A stretch of 64,000 bases of DNA from Paenibacillus xylanexedens (lineage in GTDB: Bacteria; Bacillota; Bacilli; Paenibacillales; Paenibacillaceae), in NCBI RefSeq assembly GCF_007680605.1, contig NZ_VEIO01000001.1, positions 3,043,276-3,107,275 of the forward strand, written 5' to 3'. The notes beneath the pieces were generated by a model, which saw nothing but the letters and a program-made list of their open reading frames with translations, searched no databases and had not been told where the DNA came from. A program made the position numbers and the translations under genes. Of the stretch, positions 9,255-19,645 are shown in pieces (the first letter of the stretch is position 1; each line of letters begins with the position of its first letter).

Positions 9255-10298
9255 TTATTTACCAAATACCAGTGTTGTATTCGATGATCCGGCATATTTC
9301 GTAACAAACTCACGTGCATAGGCTGCGCTTTCAACCTGATAGCTGTAATTATTGCTTGGTCTCCAGTTGGTTTTTGGTGAAACCGGGCTGTTCAGAGCAG
9401 GTGTGCTACCTGTATCCGTAAATTCGCCTTTCCCTTTGTCGTCCAGAATGCCGCCTTTTTCAGCTCCTGCGCCAAAGTAGTTGTTTTCGGAATAAATACG
9501 GGCTTTTTCTCCGATCGTGATCGCTTGATTAAAGTTATTGGCGTAATTGTTTTTGATATGGAAGAAACCATAACGCATAAGTCCTGGGCCACGTACATAC
9601 AAGTTTTCGAAATAGTTATTGGACATGGTCACATGAGGCACACCGTTATAGCTGCTGTTACCGTCATTCGGGTGTCCTAGAATAATGCCATATTTGTGAT
9701 TTGCAAATTTGGAGTTACTGATCGTGATATAATCTGCGCGGTCACCGATATATAAGAGCTTATCCAGATCACTGCCACTCGAACTATAGTTATGACCCGA
9801 GAAAGTAACATGGTCGATCCAATAGTTGGAGCCGGAAGTGATGTACATCTGAATATCATCGTTGGCATTGATGTTCGCAGAGTGATTAAAGGTCAGATTC
9901 TGAAAGATCACATTGCTTGACCCCGAAGTGGATCTGAAGTGAATGTTCGTTAATGTATGTCTGTCAAAAGAACCTACCAATGTTTTGTTGGAACCAAATT
10001 CAACTTTTTGCAAACTGGATGAAGAAATATTCTGTTCCACAACGACAATCTTGGCTGTAGAGCCTGCCATGTGTGTTCTCAGATCATTCAGATTGCTGAC
10101 ATACACGACCTGACCGTTCCTGCCTCCAGTTGTCGCCGCCTTGGATACACCGTTCTCATTCTTCGCATTACCTGCAAAACCAGTCAAACCATTGGTGCCC
10201 GTGTTGGGAAAGTTAGCCGCACCATATGTAGCAGGGGCTGTTGAAACCGTTAACAACAATAAAGTGACTGCGAGTAAAAGCAATGAAAACTTCTTCAA
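9255..10298 (-). CDS. secreted pectate/pectin lyase, polysaccharide lyase family 1
   Basis: Extracellular lyase that cleaves polygalacturonate by beta-elimination. The 347-residue protein has a signal peptide ([16 protein letters not shown], cleavage near TYGA), then a single PL1 parallel beta-helix. PL1 landmarks in order are [41 protein letters not shown] and the catalytic-Arg strand [19 protein letters not shown]. The ending [16 protein letters not shown] is typical. Length matches single-domain PL1 enzymes; no carbohydrate-binding module is attached. The start codon is TTG, supported by AAAGGATGG upstream. It is monocistronic; the 196 bases upstream show no confident promoter. Confidence 0.93.
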   Translation of the reverse strand: MKKFSLLLLAVTLLLLTVSTAPATYGAANFPNTGTNGLTGFAGNAKNENGVSKAATTGGRNGQVVYVSNLNDLRTHMAGSTAKIVVVEQNISSSSLQKVEFGSNKTLVGSFDRHTLTNIHFRSTSGSSNVIFQNLTFNHSANINANDDIQMYITSGSNYWIDHVTFSGHNYSSSGSDLDKLLYIGDRADYITISNSKFANHKYGIILGHPNDGNSSYNGVPHVTMSNNYFENLYVRGPGLMRYGFFHIKNNYANNFNQAITIGEKARIYSENNYFGAGAEKGGILDDKGKGEFTDTGSTPALNSPVSPKTNWRPSNNYSYQVESAAYAREFVTKYAGSSNTTLVFGK

Positions 10299-10494
10299 AA
10301 TATCACCATCCTTTGTAATTTGTACCTTGAAACAACTCGATTATAGCTTGTAACCTGCATTGTGACAATAGCATCATTGCAAAAAGACAATTATTTTATC
10401 TTTTTCGCAACAGCAGGTCAGATATGGTGAAAAACAGAAAGATGAGCACATGTCACATATACAACATGAACTCATCCCGTCTCTTCTAATGCAT

Positions 10495-11670
10495 CTATTT
10501 AATTTTGATTTTGATTTCAAATTGATCCTTTGCAGCATCCTCTTCCTTTTCGTAGACCTTACCGGGTTTTCCACGCATCTTCAGTATGATCGATTCGGGT
10601 TTGTCAAGAAAATTGCTACTGAACGAATAAATCATGCCATCCCCTGTTCCTCTGCCTCCATTTCTGGATAAAGTTGTCTGTTCTCCTTTTTTGGAGGTCG
10701 TTACAATCTCCAACGGCTGAATGATATCACTAATAAACGACTCCTTCTCATAATCTAGCTGTTGTTTGGGATCATAATCAAGTCTTACCTGTGTAACCAA
10801 TGGCGATATCTCCACGTCCGCTATCAACACTTCGTACTCCCCAAACTTGAACATTTGATTCACAGGAATAATTTCCGTTTTAGGGATTGAAAATTTCGGA
10901 TCCAATGCAACGATAACATTCATTTTTTTGGAAAATTCGTATTTTCGTTCCTGCGAATTGTCCTCTTGTTCTTTTTCTTTTTCCTTACCTTTCCCATCTT
11001 CAAGGCGATCGGAAACGGCGGAGGAAAGTTGGAATTCAAAATTTAATTTTTCTGGAAGAGGCTTGCTACGATTTCGGTCAAAAGTGGTTCTGCCCCGAAG
11101 AACATGATTCTGGTCTGAGAAACGGATACCGTTAATGCTACCGTTATCAATCACATGTCCTGTCGATGCATCCATTAATTTCGTGTTCTCTATGGAATAT
11201 ACACCACTCGGTGTATCCGTCTGAGCAGAGTATAAGAGAATCACTCGATTCTCATCCGCCATCAACGCATCCAGCGTAAACGTGTATTTCCCCATCGTCA
11301 CCGTCTGATCTAAAGGCTGAACATAATTATGGTTGAGGGCCGAGGTAAGGGTAGCACTCTCCTGATCTCTCTGCAGCAATTCACGAAAAGGCTCCAATTT
11401 TCCCCAATGAACTTCAGACTCGGAAGAGGTCAACCGCTGTTGACCGAAGTCTCCAAGTGAGGCGAACAGAATAACCGCCACGGCAAGTGATACAGCGGAT
11501 AACACCGTGATCCATTTTCCACGTCTGCTTTTACTTGATCTACTTGCTCTGGCTTCCGCCAAGCCATGTTGTATGGCAGCAGTCGTATCTGCCGAATCCC
11601 ATTCTTTGCGTTTCTTGTTAATCTCATATGCATCTGCCAGCAATGCTTTTTCCTCCGGGCTAGTGGTCAT
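10495..11670 (-). CDS. membrane anti-sigma factor, DUF4179/DUF5643-like
   Basis: A 391-residue single-pass membrane protein. A cytosolic N-terminus of about 50 residues holds the helix EEKALLADAYEINKKRKEW, expected to bind the partner sigma factor. One membrane helix follows (ITVLSAVSLAVAVILFASLG), then an extracellular beta-rich region. The external part fits DUF4179 (about 110-230, VTMGKYTFTLDALMADENRVILLYS) followed by a DUF5643-like domain. It would hold the ECF sigma factor at the membrane until a surface signal arrives. The start overlaps the sigma gene by 11 bases (AGGAGG upstream), so the pair is cotranscribed. Confidence 0.88.
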   Translation of the reverse strand: MTTSPEEKALLADAYEINKKRKEWDSADTTAAIQHGLAEARASRSSKSRRGKWITVLSAVSLAVAVILFASLGDFGQQRLTSSESEVHWGKLEPFRELLQRDQESATLTSALNHNYVQPLDQTVTMGKYTFTLDALMADENRVILLYSAQTDTPSGVYSIENTKLMDASTGHVIDNGSINGIRFSDQNHVLRGRTTFDRNRSKPLPEKLNFEFQLSSAVSDRLEDGKGKEKEKEQEDNSQERKYEFSKKMNVIVALDPKFSIPKTEIIPVNQMFKFGEYEVLIADVEISPLVTQVRLDYDPKQQLDYEKESFISDIIQPLEIVTTSKKGEQTTLSRNGGRGTGDGMIYSFSSNFLDKPESIILKMRGKPGKVYEKEEDAAKDQFEIKIKIK

Positions 11671-12208
11671 GCCAATCCCTCCTGCTCTTCATCAGCTTTC
11701 GTAATTGTTCAAGACCCTTATGCTGCCATGTCTTGATCGTGCCTTCCGGTTTGCCAAGAATCGAAGCAATATCTGTAAGTGTCATATCGTTGTAGTACTT
11801 GAGCAACAATACATGCCGATACTTCGGTTTTATTTTCAGCAAAAGGGATTGCATGGCTATACGATTATCTCGGGCACTAATCATCCACGAAGCCGGAATA
11901 TTATTCTCCATGCTTTCATCCGGCTGAGGTATAGTTCGCTTGCGGCGGCGCTGTTCATCAATACAGACATAAATTAAAATTCGAATGATCCATGATTTAA
12001 ATGCCTTCTCGTTTTTTAGCGTACGACGTTTAATCCAGGCCCTGCAGGTCATCTCTTGTATCGCTTCCAGTGAATCCTGCCGATTCCGTAAATAGCTATA
12101 GGCAATGGATAATAACGTATCCTGATGCTCCGTGACGGAATTAATAAACGCTGATTCATCGTGCACATGTATCCAGTCCATCTGCTTCATCCCTGTCTCG
12201 CTATCCAC
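11660..12208 (-). CDS. ECF-type RNA polymerase sigma factor
   Basis: A 182-residue sigma-70 family member with region 2 (about 20-95: YSYLRNRQDSLEAIQEMTCRAW, FKSWIIRILIYVCIDEQRR) and region 4 (about 125-175: LLLKYYNDMTLTDIASILGK, GTIKTWQHKGLEQLRK). It resembles SigV/SigM-type factors that respond to envelope stress. The GTG start at 12208 is preferred because AAAAGGGGGG lies 6 bases upstream; the frame is open to 12259 but lacks a site there. It overlaps its anti-sigma gene and has its own ECF-type promoter, so it is probably autoregulated. Confidence 0.9.
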   Translation of the reverse strand: MDSETGMKQMDWIHVHDESAFINSVTEHQDTLLSIAYSYLRNRQDSLEAIQEMTCRAWIKRRTLKNEKAFKSWIIRILIYVCIDEQRRRKRTIPQPDESMENNIPASWMISARDNRIAMQSLLLKIKPKYRHVLLLKYYNDMTLTDIASILGKPEGTIKTWQHKGLEQLRKLMKSRRDWHDH

Positions 12209-12238
12209 CCCGTTCCCCCCTTTTCTCTCTCTGTGGTA

Positions 12239-12269
12239 TAAGACGGATGAACCGACCAAACCGTTTTCA
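12239..12269 (-). promoter_or_regulatory. ECF-type (autoregulatory) promoter of the sigma operon
   Basis: On the minus strand TGAAAAC (12263-12269) is followed after 17 bases by CGTCTTA (12239-12245). This closely matches the TGAAAC-N16/17-CGTC pattern of sigma-M/W/X/V-type factors. It lies about 30 bases upstream of the GTG start. Confidence 0.7.
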
Positions 12270-12282
12270 TTATTTTTTATAC

Positions 12283-12316
12283 GAAAAAAAAAGCTCCCTA
12301 TCCATAGATAGGAGCT
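12283..12316 (-). terminator. intrinsic terminator of the upstream unknown-gene group
   Basis: On the minus strand AGCTCCTATC pairs with GATAGGGAGCT (one bulged base) and is followed by a run of nine T. It ends transcription from the gene at 12351 before the ECF promoter. Confidence 0.85.
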
Positions 12317-12350
12317 GCTATTCCTGCACTCGTAATCGAATTACATCTAC

Positions 12351-12755
12351 TTACAGATTACCCGTAACTTCAATCCCGTCAGCTGAAGCCAGCACGTTCC
12401 GAATCCAGGTTGTCAACGAATCTAGGAACACCCGCAGTTCCGGTTCAGCAGCTTCAACCTGTTCCAGCTCAGTCAACATCCCCACCCATACCTCTTTCAC
12501 CATCGGATTATCCCAACAGGGATCAAACGACTGCAACTCTTCTCCGCTTCGCGGGTCCGTTAAAGGGAACGCACGATTGATTGCTGGACGAATATGCTTG
12601 AAATCCTCATCATAGATAAACAGCATATCCTCATGTCTTATCTCATGCATCTCTTCGTTCAGATATAGGGGAGATAAGGTAAACCCGATGTTCCTCTCAG
12701 GGCCTTCATACTGATAAAGGAGCACCGGAATTTTACTTTTTGATCTTCTTGCCAC
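12351..12755 (-). CDS. hypothetical protein, unknown family
   Basis: A 134-residue soluble acidic protein, family not recognised. It has a basic start (MARRSKSKIPVLLYQYEG) and an acidic tail. Features include PAINRAFPLTDPRSGEELQSFD and DNPMVKEVWVGMLTELEQVE. The GTG start at 12755 is chosen because AAAGGAG lies 8 bases upstream. It is the last of four same-strand genes of unknown function (14373 to 12351) with short gaps, so a shared transcript is likely. Style and size recall immunity proteins of polymorphic toxin systems, but no toxin gene is present. Confidence 0.65.
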   Translation of the reverse strand: MARRSKSKIPVLLYQYEGPERNIGFTLSPLYLNEEMHEIRHEDMLFIYDEDFKHIRPAINRAFPLTDPRSGEELQSFDPCWDNPMVKEVWVGMLTELEQVEAAEPELRVFLDSLTTWIRNVLASADGIEVTGNL

Positions 12756-12791
12756 AACGTTCACTCCTTTGCCCGTTCAACATCTTTATAA

Positions 12792-13124
12792 TCACAATTC
12801 AAACCATTCAAATACTCCTGGATACTGATTCGTCACACCCTCCATCTGCTCCTTCCAGGCTCGTCCTTCCTCCCCCCAGATATGGAACAGGCAGTAGAAG
12901 TATTTTTCACCCTCCGCTACTTCATGCAAATTGTTCGCTTCCTCCAGCCATATTTCCAAAGCTTTGGGCCAAGATTCATCATCACGCAAAAGAACAAAAC
13001 CATCGGTGTGTTGTTCTACGCTGTACATCCTGTTATGTGTCAGTGAAGCCGCCAGTCGCGACATGATCTCGCTCAACCTGCCGTGCTCCTGCTCCTTCGT
13101 TCTGATCCCATACTCCCAACCCAT
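12792..13124 (-). CDS. hypothetical protein, unknown family
   Basis: A 110-residue soluble protein, MGWEYGIRTKEQEHGRLS at the start and GVFEWFEL at the end, rich in Glu and Trp. No family recognised. GGGAGG lies 9 bases before the ATG. It sits between two other unknown small genes on the same strand (26 and 36 bases away). Confidence 0.7.
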   Translation of the reverse strand: MGWEYGIRTKEQEHGRLSEIMSRLAASLTHNRMYSVEQHTDGFVLLRDDESWPKALEIWLEEANNLHEVAEGEKYFYCLFHIWGEEGRAWKEQMEGVTNQYPGVFEWFEL

Positions 13125-13150
13125 AACTTGATTCCTCCCTCTAACATCGT

Positions 13151-13843
13151 TTACCGTGCTTCACTTCGCTGCACTGCGTATCCGGATTGCTGTAGTTCAC
13201 CCATTGCAACGAACACATCACGCTTTGGATTCAAATCTCGGATCAGATCAGCACTAATCGGTGCATCGTTATATATTTCAGTCACCGCAGTCAGAGACAT
13301 CCCCTGTATATCGTAGTAATCTTTTGCCCAATCGATGTATGATTCCGGTGTTTCCTCGATATAACCGAGCAGAAATGCTACCCCACCCTCAGCATCCGAT
13401 TCGTTTTCCTGAGCCATAGCAAGTCCAATCCAACTGCCTGCTTTCCACTCGGGACTGTGCCCTTCCTGCCAGATACAGAAGGTCACATCCTCTCGAGCCA
13501 GCGTTTCCTCGTGTTGATCTAACAGATGTATAAACTCCTCCGGTACCTCATCGTACATTCCCGGATAGATTTCACCATCCTCACGGTTATGCGGACTAAG
13601 CGGGGATTCATGATCAAACCCTTTGAGTAACGTGCCCGTATTCGTAAACAGTGCATGCAGATGGTCCCCTGCCCCGTTATCTACACTTCCCCATGCAATA
13701 TCTGGCTGGGGTGTGTTACGGTGATAACGATGTACGCGAAGCCATTCCTCCTCTGACAGAATGATATCAAGTGCCGCAAGTGATCTTATCCGCTGGTGCA
13801 AAATAGAAGCATTCATGACCGGTGTCCCGCTCCAATGATGCAT
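13151..13843 (-). CDS. hypothetical acidic protein
   Basis: A 230-residue soluble protein, strongly acidic. Landmarks are WLRVHRYHRNTPQPDIAWG, EVPEEFIHLLDQHEETL and WAKDYYDIQGMSLTAVTEIYN. No family recognised. The start at 13843 is chosen because AGGAG lies 8 bases upstream; the longer open frame to 13900 is less likely. It is the second gene of the four-gene unknown group, 26 bases before the next. Confidence 0.7.
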   Translation of the reverse strand: MHHWSGTPVMNASILHQRIRSLAALDIILSEEEWLRVHRYHRNTPQPDIAWGSVDNGAGDHLHALFTNTGTLLKGFDHESPLSPHNREDGEIYPGMYDEVPEEFIHLLDQHEETLAREDVTFCIWQEGHSPEWKAGSWIGLAMAQENESDAEGGVAFLLGYIEETPESYIDWAKDYYDIQGMSLTAVTEIYNDAPISADLIRDLNPKRDVFVAMGELQQSGYAVQRSEAR

Positions 13844-13911
13844 ATCCATCTCTCCTAAAAATGACTTATATAAGTATGTAGTGTAATAAAATAAATACAT
13901 GCAAGACCATG

Positions 13912-14373
13912 CTATAGTCGGATCAAATCCTGTAACCTGTTCTTCCCTTGGTCGCTAGGTTGGATCGTAACCGATATCCGATTTTCCTTTTTAAACACCG
14001 TGCAAGCATAATTTCCAGACTTCAGTTGTAAGAAAACCCCTTGGGATAATTCATCCGGCTCCAGTTCACCGCCACTGACATCATCTGCTGCCCCTAAGTA
14101 AACTGTGCCCGAAGGAACCTGAAAATAATATACCTGTCTCGGCTCTGCTTCACTCCCGGTTTCCAAAACAGTTTCTTGCACATTCCAGTGCACTTCATAC
14201 GTTCCGTCCTCACCCAGATTCAGAAAGAGACAATGACCTGCGTTGACCTCCTCCAGTTCATCATCCGGGATCGACCACCAGTCAGGTGTATCCTGAAGAC
14301 GATGCTCTAATGACGCCAGATCATAACAACATAATGTGGCTGTATCCGTATCCATCTGAAATGTTCCTTGCAT
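13912..14373 (-). CDS. hypothetical protein, DUF6386-like
   Basis: A 153-residue soluble acidic protein. The order PDWWSIPDDELEEVNAGHC, then YEVHWNV, then YYFQVPSGTVYLGAAD recalls the small bacterial family DUF6386, a tentative match. No signal peptide or membrane segment. The start at 14373 is supported by GAAGGAG 9 bases upstream. It is the first gene of the group running to 12351. Confidence 0.65.
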   Translation of the reverse strand: MQGTFQMDTDTATLCCYDLASLEHRLQDTPDWWSIPDDELEEVNAGHCLFLNLGEDGTYEVHWNVQETVLETGSEAEPRQVYYFQVPSGTVYLGAADDVSGGELEPDELSQGVFLQLKSGNYACTVFKKENRISVTIQPSDQGKNRLQDLIRL

Positions 14374-14526
14374 GTTCATCCACTCCTTCATTTTTTTATT
14401 ATAACAAGCGCGCCCCATACATAAAATCGAACTCCCGAACCATCTCTGTAACGTTGCTCTTCATTTCTGGCTAACAACTGACGATATATCCATAACGGAA
14501 TTTTTTTGAACTTGATGGAGGAATCT

Positions 14527-14904
14527 ATGCCAATTAATAATAGGAAAGAACCTTTTCGTTATACTCTGAAAGAACCTATGCACTTCGAAATCTATATCCT
14601 GAGCATTAATGGCATGGACGGTCCTTCCAAGCCTATTCAGGCCGAATTACGTGATATCAGTCGTTCGGGCTGTCAGCTTGCTTTTCCTCTGTCCCTCCCT
14701 GTAGAAGATAACGATATTCGCATTGGCATCAACTTGAAGCTGTTTGAAGACTTATTATATATTGAGGGTACACTTCGCTGGGGGATGGAACATAACATGG
14801 TATGGCGTTACGGTGTGCAACTTGAAGTTGAAAAAGAGTACCAGGATCGTCTGTCCCGTGAAATGCGCATGCTCGCAGGACAAGGTAAAATAATCGTCAA
14901 ATAA
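14527..14904 (+). CDS. PilZ-domain protein
   Basis: A 125-residue single PilZ domain, a binding module for the second messenger cyclic di-GMP. The two parts of the ligand motif are visible: an N-terminal Arg-rich turn (NNRKEPFRYTLKEP) and RDISRSGCQLAF matching the DxSxxG element. The first motif is degenerate relative to RxxxR, so ligand binding is likely but not certain. TGGAGGAATCT upstream fixes the ATG at 14527. It stands alone, convergent with the PTS gene, and probably affects motility or exopolysaccharide. Confidence 0.8.
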   Translation: MPINNRKEPFRYTLKEPMHFEIYILSINGMDGPSKPIQAELRDISRSGCQLAFPLSLPVEDNDIRIGINLKLFEDLLYIEGTLRWGMEHNMVWRYGVQLEVEKEYQDRLSREMRMLAGQGKIIVK

Positions 14905-14993
14905 CCATCTAACTATGTTTCCTTTAAAATAAAGCTGATTCAGATTACACAGGCCTCTCTACAATATACATAGAGAAATCTTCATAATTAAAA

Positions 14994-15045
14994 CGAAAAA
15001 AGCAGTTGCTCCTCTGGATATATTCCAGGAAGCAACTGCTTTTGT
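14994..15045. terminator. bidirectional terminator between pilZ gene and bglP
   Basis: AGCAGTTGCTCCTCTGGA pairs with TCCAGGAAGCAACTGCT, flanked by an A run on the left and a T run on the right, so it can act on both strands. It serves the PTS gene (stop at 15055) and perhaps the PilZ gene. Confidence 0.85.
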
Positions 15046-15054
15046 TATATTGAA

Positions 15055-16953
15055 TTATGCTTTTGCCGTGAACAACAGTTCTTGTTCCTTAACGGTTGTA
15101 CGACCAGCAGACTCAATCGAAGTATATTGATGCATATTCGTGATGATTACCGGTGTAATCGTGGTATAACCCGCTTTTTCGATCTCTTCACGGTCGAACT
15201 CCATCAAAACATCACCCACAGATACCTTAGCCCCTGCCTGAACTTTAGGAGAGAAGAACTGGCCTTTCAGCTTCACCGTATCAATCCCGATGTGGATCAG
15301 CATTTCAGCACCCGTATCACTTACGAGACCAATGGCATGTCCACTCTTCGATAAGGAGAATACGGTTCCGTTGATTGGAGAAACAACACGGCCTTCCGCC
15401 GGCTGGATTGCAAAACCTTTACCCATAATTTCTTCCGCGAACGCAGGGTCAGGTACTTCACTAAGCGGTCTGACTTCACCCGTAATCGGGCTGAATACTT
15501 GCTCATCTTGTGCTTTTGTTTCTTCTGTTACCACAGGAGCTGATTCTTTCGCAGGTACTGTAGCTGCTGAAGTTGAAGCTGCTTGTGGCGCATCCTCTTC
15601 TTGGAATCCAAGGATATAAGTCAGGATCGCTGCAGCTACGATGGCAATCACGCCGCCAGCCAGTGCAAACAGCAATGTGCTGATTGCCGGGCTAATGAAT
15701 GCCGCAATGCTTGGTAGACCTGCAAGTCCTGTAATTACATACGATCTTACATTAAAGATACCCATAAACGCACCAGCAACTGCTCCCCCAATAAGGGCTG
15801 CAATAAATGGTTTTTTGAACTTCATGTTAATCCCGTACATGGCCGGTTCTGTAATACCCATTACTGCTGTAAGGCCCGTGGAATAGGCCAAAGATTTTGT
15901 TTTACTGTTTTTCGATCTTAAACCTACACCAAATGCCGCGCCACCTTGTGCAAGGTTAGCTGCAAACATCAGCGGAATGATAAAGTCGTAACCCAATGTT
16001 GTCATAGAACCAACTACGATTGGTAGCAAAGCATAGTGCATACCCGTAATGATTAACAGTGACATTGTACCGCCGATCAGAATACTTGCAAAGATGGACA
16101 TGTTCTCGAACAACCATGAGATACCACCGGACAAGCCATTACCAAGTACTGTACCCAACGGTCCAACCGTCATCAATGTTACAGGAACCATGATTAAAAG
16201 TGTAACTGTCGGAACAACAAGGAGCTTCAGCGAAGCGTGCGTAATCCGATCGATCGCTTTCTCCACATATGAAGCAATCCAGACTGCAAGAATGATTGGA
16301 ATTACAGTTGATGAATAACTTGCCGCAATAACCTTAATTCCGATGAATGTGGTGTCCCCGGCAGCCAGAAGTGCTGTAATCGTCGGGTGCATAATACCGG
16401 CTGCAAGCGCTGCAGCGATAAACATGTTACTGCCCAGTTTACGTGCTGCACTAATCGCCAAGATGATTGGCAGGAAGTAGAAAGCACCATCACCAATTGC
16501 AGATAAAATTGTGTATGTCGAGCTTTTATCAGACAACCATCCCACAGCTACGAGGATAGCTACAATCCCTTTAATCATACCCGCACCCGTAATTGCTGGC
16601 AGGATTGGTGTGAATACGCCTGAGATGAAGTCAAACAGGGCACTTATCACATTTTTCTTTTGCTTTTCTCCGCTAGCCGCACCTGACGATGCATCTGCGT
16701 TCGGGGATTTGGACATGTTGCCTACTAATGCGTTGTACACCACAGGTACATCGTTACCGATGATCACCTGGAATTGGCCGCCGTTTTCCATAACGCCCAT
16801 AACGCCCGGTGTATTTTTCAGCGTCGCTTTGTCCGCTTTTTTGTTGTCATTCAAGTTAAATCTGAGTCTTGTCATACAGTGGGTCACTTGATCAATGTTC
16901 TCTTCGCCACCAACAAGCTTCAGAATATCTTTGGACAATTGTTGTTTATCCAT
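15055..16953 (-). CDS. bglP: PTS beta-glucoside transporter, IIBCA fusion
   Basis: Phosphotransferase permease that imports beta-glucosides and phosphorylates them on entry. The 632 residues hold IIB (1-85, phosphorylated Cys26 in THCMTRLRF), an IIC membrane domain (about 105-455, roughly ten helices) and IIA (about 490-632, phosphorylated His554 in MLIHIGIDTVKL). Domain order B-C-A and length match BglP/BglF. It is the last gene of the LicT-regulated cluster, just after a RAT/terminator switch, so it should be transcribed only when LicT is active. Its 6-phosphate products would go to the two upstream phospho-beta-glucosidases. Confidence 0.95.
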   Translation of the reverse strand: MDKQQLSKDILKLVGGEENIDQVTHCMTRLRFNLNDNKKADKATLKNTPGVMGVMENGGQFQVIIGNDVPVVYNALVGNMSKSPNADASSGAASGEKQKKNVISALFDFISGVFTPILPAITGAGMIKGIVAILVAVGWLSDKSSTYTILSAIGDGAFYFLPIILAISAARKLGSNMFIAAALAAGIMHPTITALLAAGDTTFIGIKVIAASYSSTVIPIILAVWIASYVEKAIDRITHASLKLLVVPTVTLLIMVPVTLMTVGPLGTVLGNGLSGGISWLFENMSIFASILIGGTMSLLIITGMHYALLPIVVGSMTTLGYDFIIPLMFAANLAQGGAAFGVGLRSKNSKTKSLAYSTGLTAVMGITEPAMYGINMKFKKPFIAALIGGAVAGAFMGIFNVRSYVITGLAGLPSIAAFISPAISTLLFALAGGVIAIVAAAILTYILGFQEEDAPQAASTSAATVPAKESAPVVTEETKAQDEQVFSPITGEVRPLSEVPDPAFAEEIMGKGFAIQPAEGRVVSPINGTVFSLSKSGHAIGLVSDTGAEMLIHIGIDTVKLKGQFFSPKVQAGAKVSVGDVLMEFDREEIEKAGYTTITPVIITNMHQYTSIESAGRTTVKEQELLFTAKA

Positions 16954-16987
16954 TGTATTTTGCTCCTTTTATGTGTATTGAAGGTTT

Positions 16988-17077
16988 AAAAAAAACCTAA
17001 ACACTGGACCATGACAAAGCAGAATAGCTTATCATGATTCAACGTTTAGGTTTTGCCTCTTTTGTAGTAACAATCCC
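16988..17077 (-). promoter_or_regulatory. RAT antiterminator and terminator upstream of bglP
   Basis: The minus strand carries the LicT/BglG-type ribonucleic antiterminator (17044-17077): GGATTGTTACT, a small loop, then GAGGCAAAACC. It overlaps the 5' arm of a terminator whose stem is AAACCTAAAC with GTTTAGGTTT, followed by eight T. LicT binding to the RAT prevents the terminator, letting transcription enter bglP. It begins 3 bases after the licT stop. Confidence 0.93.
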
Positions 17078-17080
17078 AAA

Positions 17081-17932
17081 TTATTCGATTGTTTGTTCAT
17101 TTCGGACAATACGTTCGATATGAATCGTTAGATACAACACTTCTTCCTTCGACAAGACCCGATTATAGATTTTACGTGTATAATCGTTAATCTTGACTGC
17201 ACAAGCATGTGCTTCCGGATATTGTTTGCTCACCAGATCATGAAGCGGATTATCCTCTTCCTTGTCTTCGATCGCTGTACCTTGCAATACGCGTTGAGCA
17301 AAGAACTTTAAATGGGTCAGGAATCGGTAATAACTAAGTGAATCTTCGTCGAGCTCGATCACGAAACTGCGCCGAACGATATTCAGAATATCCTTCACGA
17401 TATTCGTAATGCTGATCGTTTCTCTCATCTCACCATTCATCTGGGCGTTAACCAGATGCATCGCGATAAACGCACATTCGTCCTCGGGAAGAAGAACACC
17501 TAACGTTTCTTCAATAATCTGCAATGCCTTGAGACCGATCGCATATTCCTTCCGGTACATACGCTTGATCTCCCAAAATAATGCATTGCGGATCTGCAAT
17601 CCTTGACGATGTCGGTCAATAGCAAAATGAATATGATCCGTCAGTGAAATGTAGATGCTTTCATGAAGCTTCTCACCCAGTACCGTCTCAGCGTAACGAA
17701 TAATCTCATCCGAGCACTCCACATATTCAACCGGGATATCAGACAGAAGCGTCTTCAGTTTCTGAGAAACTTCTTTACTTTCGAGCGAAAATATTTTTTC
17801 GACGAGACTCTCATCGATGAGTTCACCAGTATGCTTTTTGAAGGCAATTCCACGCCCCATAACGACCAGTTCGTTACCTCCCGGGTCAATTACAGTGACT
17901 ACATTGTTGTTGAGTACCTTCTCAATTTTCAT
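17081..17932 (-). CDS. licT: transcription antiterminator of the BglG/LicT family
   Basis: A 283-residue RNA-binding regulator. The CAT RNA-binding domain (1-55: KIEKVLNNNVVTVID, ELVVMGRGIAFKK) recognises RAT hairpins. PRD1 (about 65-170) holds conserved His in DHIHFAIDR and AMHLVNAQ. PRD2 (about 175-283) holds His in LTHLKFFAQR and LTIHIERI. The PTS phosphorylates these sites: the cognate permease (BglP) inhibits through PRD1 and HPr activates through PRD2. A RAT lies before its own start and three more lie in this cluster, so LicT controls itself, bglP, the esterase operon and a phospho-beta-glucosidase. Confidence 0.96.
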   Translation of the reverse strand: MKIEKVLNNNVVTVIDPGGNELVVMGRGIAFKKHTGELIDESLVEKIFSLESKEVSQKLKTLLSDIPVEYVECSDEIIRYAETVLGEKLHESIYISLTDHIHFAIDRHRQGLQIRNALFWEIKRMYRKEYAIGLKALQIIEETLGVLLPEDECAFIAMHLVNAQMNGEMRETISITNIVKDILNIVRRSFVIELDEDSLSYYRFLTHLKFFAQRVLQGTAIEDKEEDNPLHDLVSKQYPEAHACAVKINDYTRKIYNRVLSKEEVLYLTIHIERIVRNEQTIE

Positions 17933-17963
17933 TTCTTCACATCACCTTGCACCGTCAAAGTAG

Positions 17964-18035
17964 TAAAAGGCAAAACCAAAACAGGTCATGAAGTATGCCT
18001 GCCTCTGGTTTTGCCTGATTGAACAGTAACAATCC
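17964..18035 (-). promoter_or_regulatory. RAT antiterminator and terminator upstream of licT
   Basis: The minus strand reads GGATTGTTACTG, a loop, then CAGGCAAAACC (18007-18035). It overlaps a terminator with stem GGCAAAACC and GGTTTTGCC followed by TTTTACTACTTT. This makes licT self-regulated by antitermination. Confidence 0.9.
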
Positions 18036-18057
18036 AGTATTCTTTAGCCTTGGGCCT

Positions 18058-18086
18058 ATCTTACCATATTACAGCGCATGTGACAA
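18058..18086 (-). promoter_or_regulatory. sigma-A promoter of licT-bglP
   Basis: On the minus strand TTGTCA (18081-18086) is followed after exactly 17 bases by TAAGAT (18058-18063). The predicted start lies about 15 bases before the RAT, so the RAT is the first structure made in the transcript. Confidence 0.75.
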
Positions 18087-18094
18087 CGTTTTTC

Positions 18095-18108
18095 TGAAAG
18101 CGGTTAAT
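18095..18108 (+). promoter_or_regulatory. CcpA-like cre site next to the licT promoter
   Basis: TGAAAGCGGTTAAT matches 12 of 14 positions of TGWAANCGNTNWCA and lies 8 bases upstream of the licT -35 box. It suggests catabolite control; direction of effect cannot be told. Confidence 0.4.
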
Positions 18109-18156
18109 GTGCGTTAATGCGACATAAAAGGCACTCATACAACAATGACTTTGGAA

Positions 18157-19593
<1,437 letters not shown>

Positions 19594-19645
19594 TCATCCT
19601 CTCAACATTGAATATTTAGAGTTTATTTTATATCCATTCCAAGCT

